Below are positions 23,893 to 25,921 of a stretch of DNA of 25,921 nt, piece by piece. The DNA comes from a virus. The translations under genes were made by a program, and so were the position numbers. How positions within the stretch are numbered: the stretch's first letter is position 1; each line of letters opens with the position of its first letter. The notes beneath the pieces are model-generated. The model was given only the letters and a program-made list of their open reading frames with translations, made no database searches and was not told the origin of the DNA. The stretch spans positions 1-25,921 of the IMG/VR virus record IMGVR_UViG_3300007960_000155. One strand, 5' to 3'.

Positions 23893-23921
23893 TATATACC
23901 GCTTTTTTCTAGTAATGTCAA
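23893..23921 (-). promoter_or_regulatory. Sigma70-like (early type) promoter
   Basis: On the minus strand a perfect TTGACA (-35, 23916-23921) is 17 bases from TATATA (-10, 23893-23898). An overlapping TATAAT with 21-base spacing is also present. Transcription would start about 25 bases before the ATG at 23861. It is the only clear host-type promoter in the window; other promoters are T4 late boxes. Confidence 0.7.
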
Positions 23922-23927
23922 GGGATT

Positions 23928-25921
23928 TTATGCAGTTCGGACCCAAAGTGCTACTGTAGATACTGTTTCTTTGGTTGCTTGGATAGTATCTGCAGTATAT
24001 GTTCCAGTAAATTGTCTGGAATAAGTTCCACTATATTGTTCAGTATATGATCCTGACCACTGACGAGTGAATGCCTGACTGTATCCTCCAGCAAAATCGC
24101 CCGTATATTGTCCACTGTACTGCTTAGTATACAGACCAGTAAATGCACCAGTGTATTGTCCAGTGAATTGATTAGCGAACAATCCAGTATACTGCTGGGA
24201 GAACTGACCCGTATACTGATCAGCATATGTACCAGCAAATGTGCCTTGGTATGTTCCAGCGTAGTCGCCAGCATACAGAGCAGTATACTGGTTCTGATAC
24301 GATCCAGCAAATGTGCCAGTATATGGTGCTGAATATATTCCTGTAAATGAACCAGTATACTGATTTTGGAAGTTACCCTGATAAGTTCCGGCGTATACAC
24401 CTGAGAAAGTTCCGGTATACTGATTCTGGAAGTTACCCTGATAAGTTCCGGCGTAATTTCCTACGTAGTTGCCTGAGAAAGTTCCGGTATACTGATTTTG
24501 GAAGTTACCCTGATAAGTTCCGGCGTATACACCTGAGAAAGTTCCAGTGTATTGATTCTGGAAATTACCCTGATAAGTTCCGGCGTAGTTTCCTACATAA
24601 TTACCAGAGAAAGTTCCGGTATACTGATTCTGGAAGTTACCCTGATATGTGCCAGCATATACGCCAGAGAAAGTTCCGGTGTATTGATTTTGATACGATC
24701 CTTGGTAAGTACCAGCGTAGTTTCCTACATAATTACCAGAGAACGTTCCGGTGTATTGATTCTGGTAAGCACCTGCATATGTTCCAGCATACACACCAGT
24801 ATATGCGCCTGTGAATGAACCAGTATATTGGTTGTTGTATAGACCAGTCCATTGTCTGTTATATTGTCTATCATAGTTACCAGTGAATGCCCCAGTATAT
24901 TGATTCTGATAGTTACCAGTCCATTGTCTGTTATATTGTCTATCATAGTTACCAGTGAATGCCCCAGTATACTGATTCTGATAGTTACCAGTCCATTGTC
25001 TGTTATATTGTCTATCATAGTTACCAGTGTATTGACCTGTCCACTGACGAGTGAATTGCTGGTTGTATGTTCCTGCGTATGAACCAGTATATGATCCGGT
25101 ATAGACTCCAGTCCAAGTTCCGGTATATTGTCTATCATAGTTACCAGCGTATGAACCAGTATATGATCCAGTATATGATCCGGTCCAAGTTCTGGTATAT
25201 TGGTTCTGATATGCCCCAGCGTATGAACCAGTATATGATCCGGTATAGACTCCAGTCCAAGTTCTGGTATATTGGTTCTGATATGCCCCAGCGTATGCAC
25301 CAGTATATGATCCGGTATAGACTCCAGTCCAAGTTCTGGTATATTGGTTCTGATATGTCTCAGGACTTGGAACGCTAGAGAAACCACCGAAAAATGCTAC
25401 GTAAAAACCTGTCCACTGGCGAGTGTACTGTTGATTGTACCCACCCGCATAACCACCAGCATATGCTCCAGCATAAGATCCAGTCCACTGGCGAGTGTAC
25501 TGTTGATTGTACCCACCTGCATAACTGCCAGCATATGCTCCAGCATAAGATCCGGTAAATCCTCCAGTATACTGGTTCTGATATGTGCCTTGGTAGGTTT
25601 CAGCATTAGGACCAGTATACTGGCGAGTATATGACCCTGCCCATTGACGAGTAAACTGTTGGTTGTATGTTTCAGCATTTGGTCCAGTATACTGTCGAGT
25701 GTATGACCCTGCCCACTGACGAGTAAACTGCTGGTTGTATGTTCCTGCGTATACTCCGGTGTAATTACCTGTATACTGACCAGTCCACTGACGAGTGAAT
25801 TGTCGGTTGTATGCACCAGTATAAGTGCCTGAGTATACACCAGTATACTGACCAGTCCACTGACGAGTAAACTGCTGGTTGTATGCGCCAGTATAATTAC
25901 CAGTGTATTGACCTGTCCACT
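23928..25921 (-). CDS. Giant Tyr-Thr-Gly repeat fibre protein, C-terminal 663 residues (partial)
   Basis: One frame stays open from the right edge to the TAA at 23928-23930, so the start lies outside the window. The protein is built from tetrapeptides of the form (Y/F/W)(T/A/S)(G/R)x, with an aromatic residue at every fourth position over about 641 residues. Most of the N-terminal part has a 24-residue higher period with one Trp (for example WTGVYTGSYTGAYAGAYQNQ). The C-terminal part alternates 24- and 20-residue units containing TGTFSG and QNQY. The last 22 residues (TADTIQATKETVSTVALWVR and on) are not repetitive and may be a capping or trimerisation tip. There is no Cys. Similar YTG repeats are known in uncharacterised marine phage structural proteins; a fibre shaft or adhesin is the likely role. 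Several shorter open frames on both strands here are shadows of this gene. Confidence 0.8.
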   Translation of the reverse strand, partial: WTGQYTGNYTGAYNQQFTRQWTGQYTGVYSGTYTGAYNRQFTRQWTGQYTGNYTGVYAGTYNQQFTRQWAGSYTRQYTGPNAETYNQQFTRQWAGSYTRQYTGPNAETYQGTYQNQYTGGFTGSYAGAYAGSYAGGYNQQYTRQWTGSYAGAYAGGYAGGYNQQYTRQWTGFYVAFFGGFSSVPSPETYQNQYTRTWTGVYTGSYTGAYAGAYQNQYTRTWTGVYTGSYTGSYAGAYQNQYTRTWTGSYTGSYTGSYAGNYDRQYTGTWTGVYTGSYTGSYAGTYNQQFTRQWTGQYTGNYDRQYNRQWTGNYQNQYTGAFTGNYDRQYNRQWTGNYQNQYTGAFTGNYDRQYNRQWTGLYNNQYTGSFTGAYTGVYAGTYAGAYQNQYTGTFSGNYVGNYAGTYQGSYQNQYTGTFSGVYAGTYQGNFQNQYTGTFSGNYVGNYAGTYQGNFQNQYTGTFSGVYAGTYQGNFQNQYTGTFSGNYVGNYAGTYQGNFQNQYTGTFSGVYAGTYQGNFQNQYTGSFTGIYSAPYTGTFAGSYQNQYTALYAGDYAGTYQGTFAGTYADQYTGQFSQQYTGLFANQFTGQYTGAFTGLYTKQYSGQYTGDFAGGYSQAFTRQWSGSYTEQYSGTYSRQFTGTYTADTIQATKETVSTVALWVRTA
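23997..25919 (-). repeat. 12-bp/72-bp nested coding repeat array
   Basis: The basic unit is 12 bp (a tetrapeptide). Super-units of 72 bp are visible at, for example, 24849/24921/24993 and 25041/25113/25185/25257/25329 (Trp codons), and again at 25641/25713/25785/25857. In 24360-24720 the pattern changes to 72-bp and 60-bp units alternating (132-bp dimers, about three copies). Confidence 0.9.

Noticed and set aside
24725-25387. 220-residue minus-strand open frame and several plus-strand frames across the YTG array
   Set aside because: Repeats without stops in one frame often leave other frames open. The frame ending at 23928 is continuous to the window edge and gives the regular tetrapeptide pattern; the others are shadows.
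24840-25920. Possible CRISPR-like array because of 72-bp periodic repeats
   Set aside because: There are no constant repeats with unique spacers; the whole unit repeats, is coding and varies at synonymous sites.

Overview
The window is part of the late structural region of a T4-type myovirus. The gene order on the minus strand follows T4: 13, 14, 15, 16, 17, 18, 19, 20, a 67/68-like interval, 21, 22, 23. Several features point to the marine branch (cyanophage or pelagiphage-like T4 relatives) rather than to enteric T-evens: short gp23, long acidic gp22, TGNV-type fibre repeats, a Tyr-Thr-Gly repeat fibre and small 'DGGTY' structural proteins. The host cannot be fixed from the sequence.

Layout, left to right. 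1-302: 5' part of a tail-tube-like protein (minus). 303-398: hairpins and a terminator. 399-7000 (minus): head genes, comprising capsid protein 23, scaffold 22, protease 21, two less familiar proteins, a small core protein and portal 20. 7022-13950 (minus): tail tube 19, sheath 18, terminase 17 and 16, tail completion 15, neck 14 and 13. 13975-18417 (minus): modular fibre or baseplate-associated genes, two of which share repeat modules. 18473-22024 (plus): the only plus-strand genes, four tandem paralogous glycosyltransferase-like genes plus a methyltransferase-like gene, tightly overlapped. 22026-23861 (minus): an Fe(II)/2-oxoglutarate oxygenase-like gene, a fifth glycosyltransferase-like gene and a small coiled-coil gene behind a sigma70-type promoter. 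23928-25921 (minus): the C-terminal 663 residues of a very large fibre-like protein. It continues past the right edge and has an aromatic residue at essentially every fourth position.

How it fits together. Gp20, the core proteins and gp22 form the prohead, gp21 processes it, gp23 forms the shell, gp16/gp17 package DNA, gp13/14/15 join head to tail, and gp18/gp19 form the tail. Short TATAAATA boxes, matching the T4 late promoter core, lie just upstream of the tail-tube-like gene, 23, 22, 19, 18 and the 18417 gene. Most genes are closely packed with start/stop overlaps.

The least explained part is the right third. A cluster of sugar-transferase-like, methyltransferase-like and hydroxylase-like genes sits between fibre genes, next to a Tyr/Thr/Gly repeat fibre. 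A virion- or DNA-modification role is plausible but is inference. No tRNA, CRISPR array, insertion sequence or integrase was seen, and no gene-free stretch exceeds about 100 bases.
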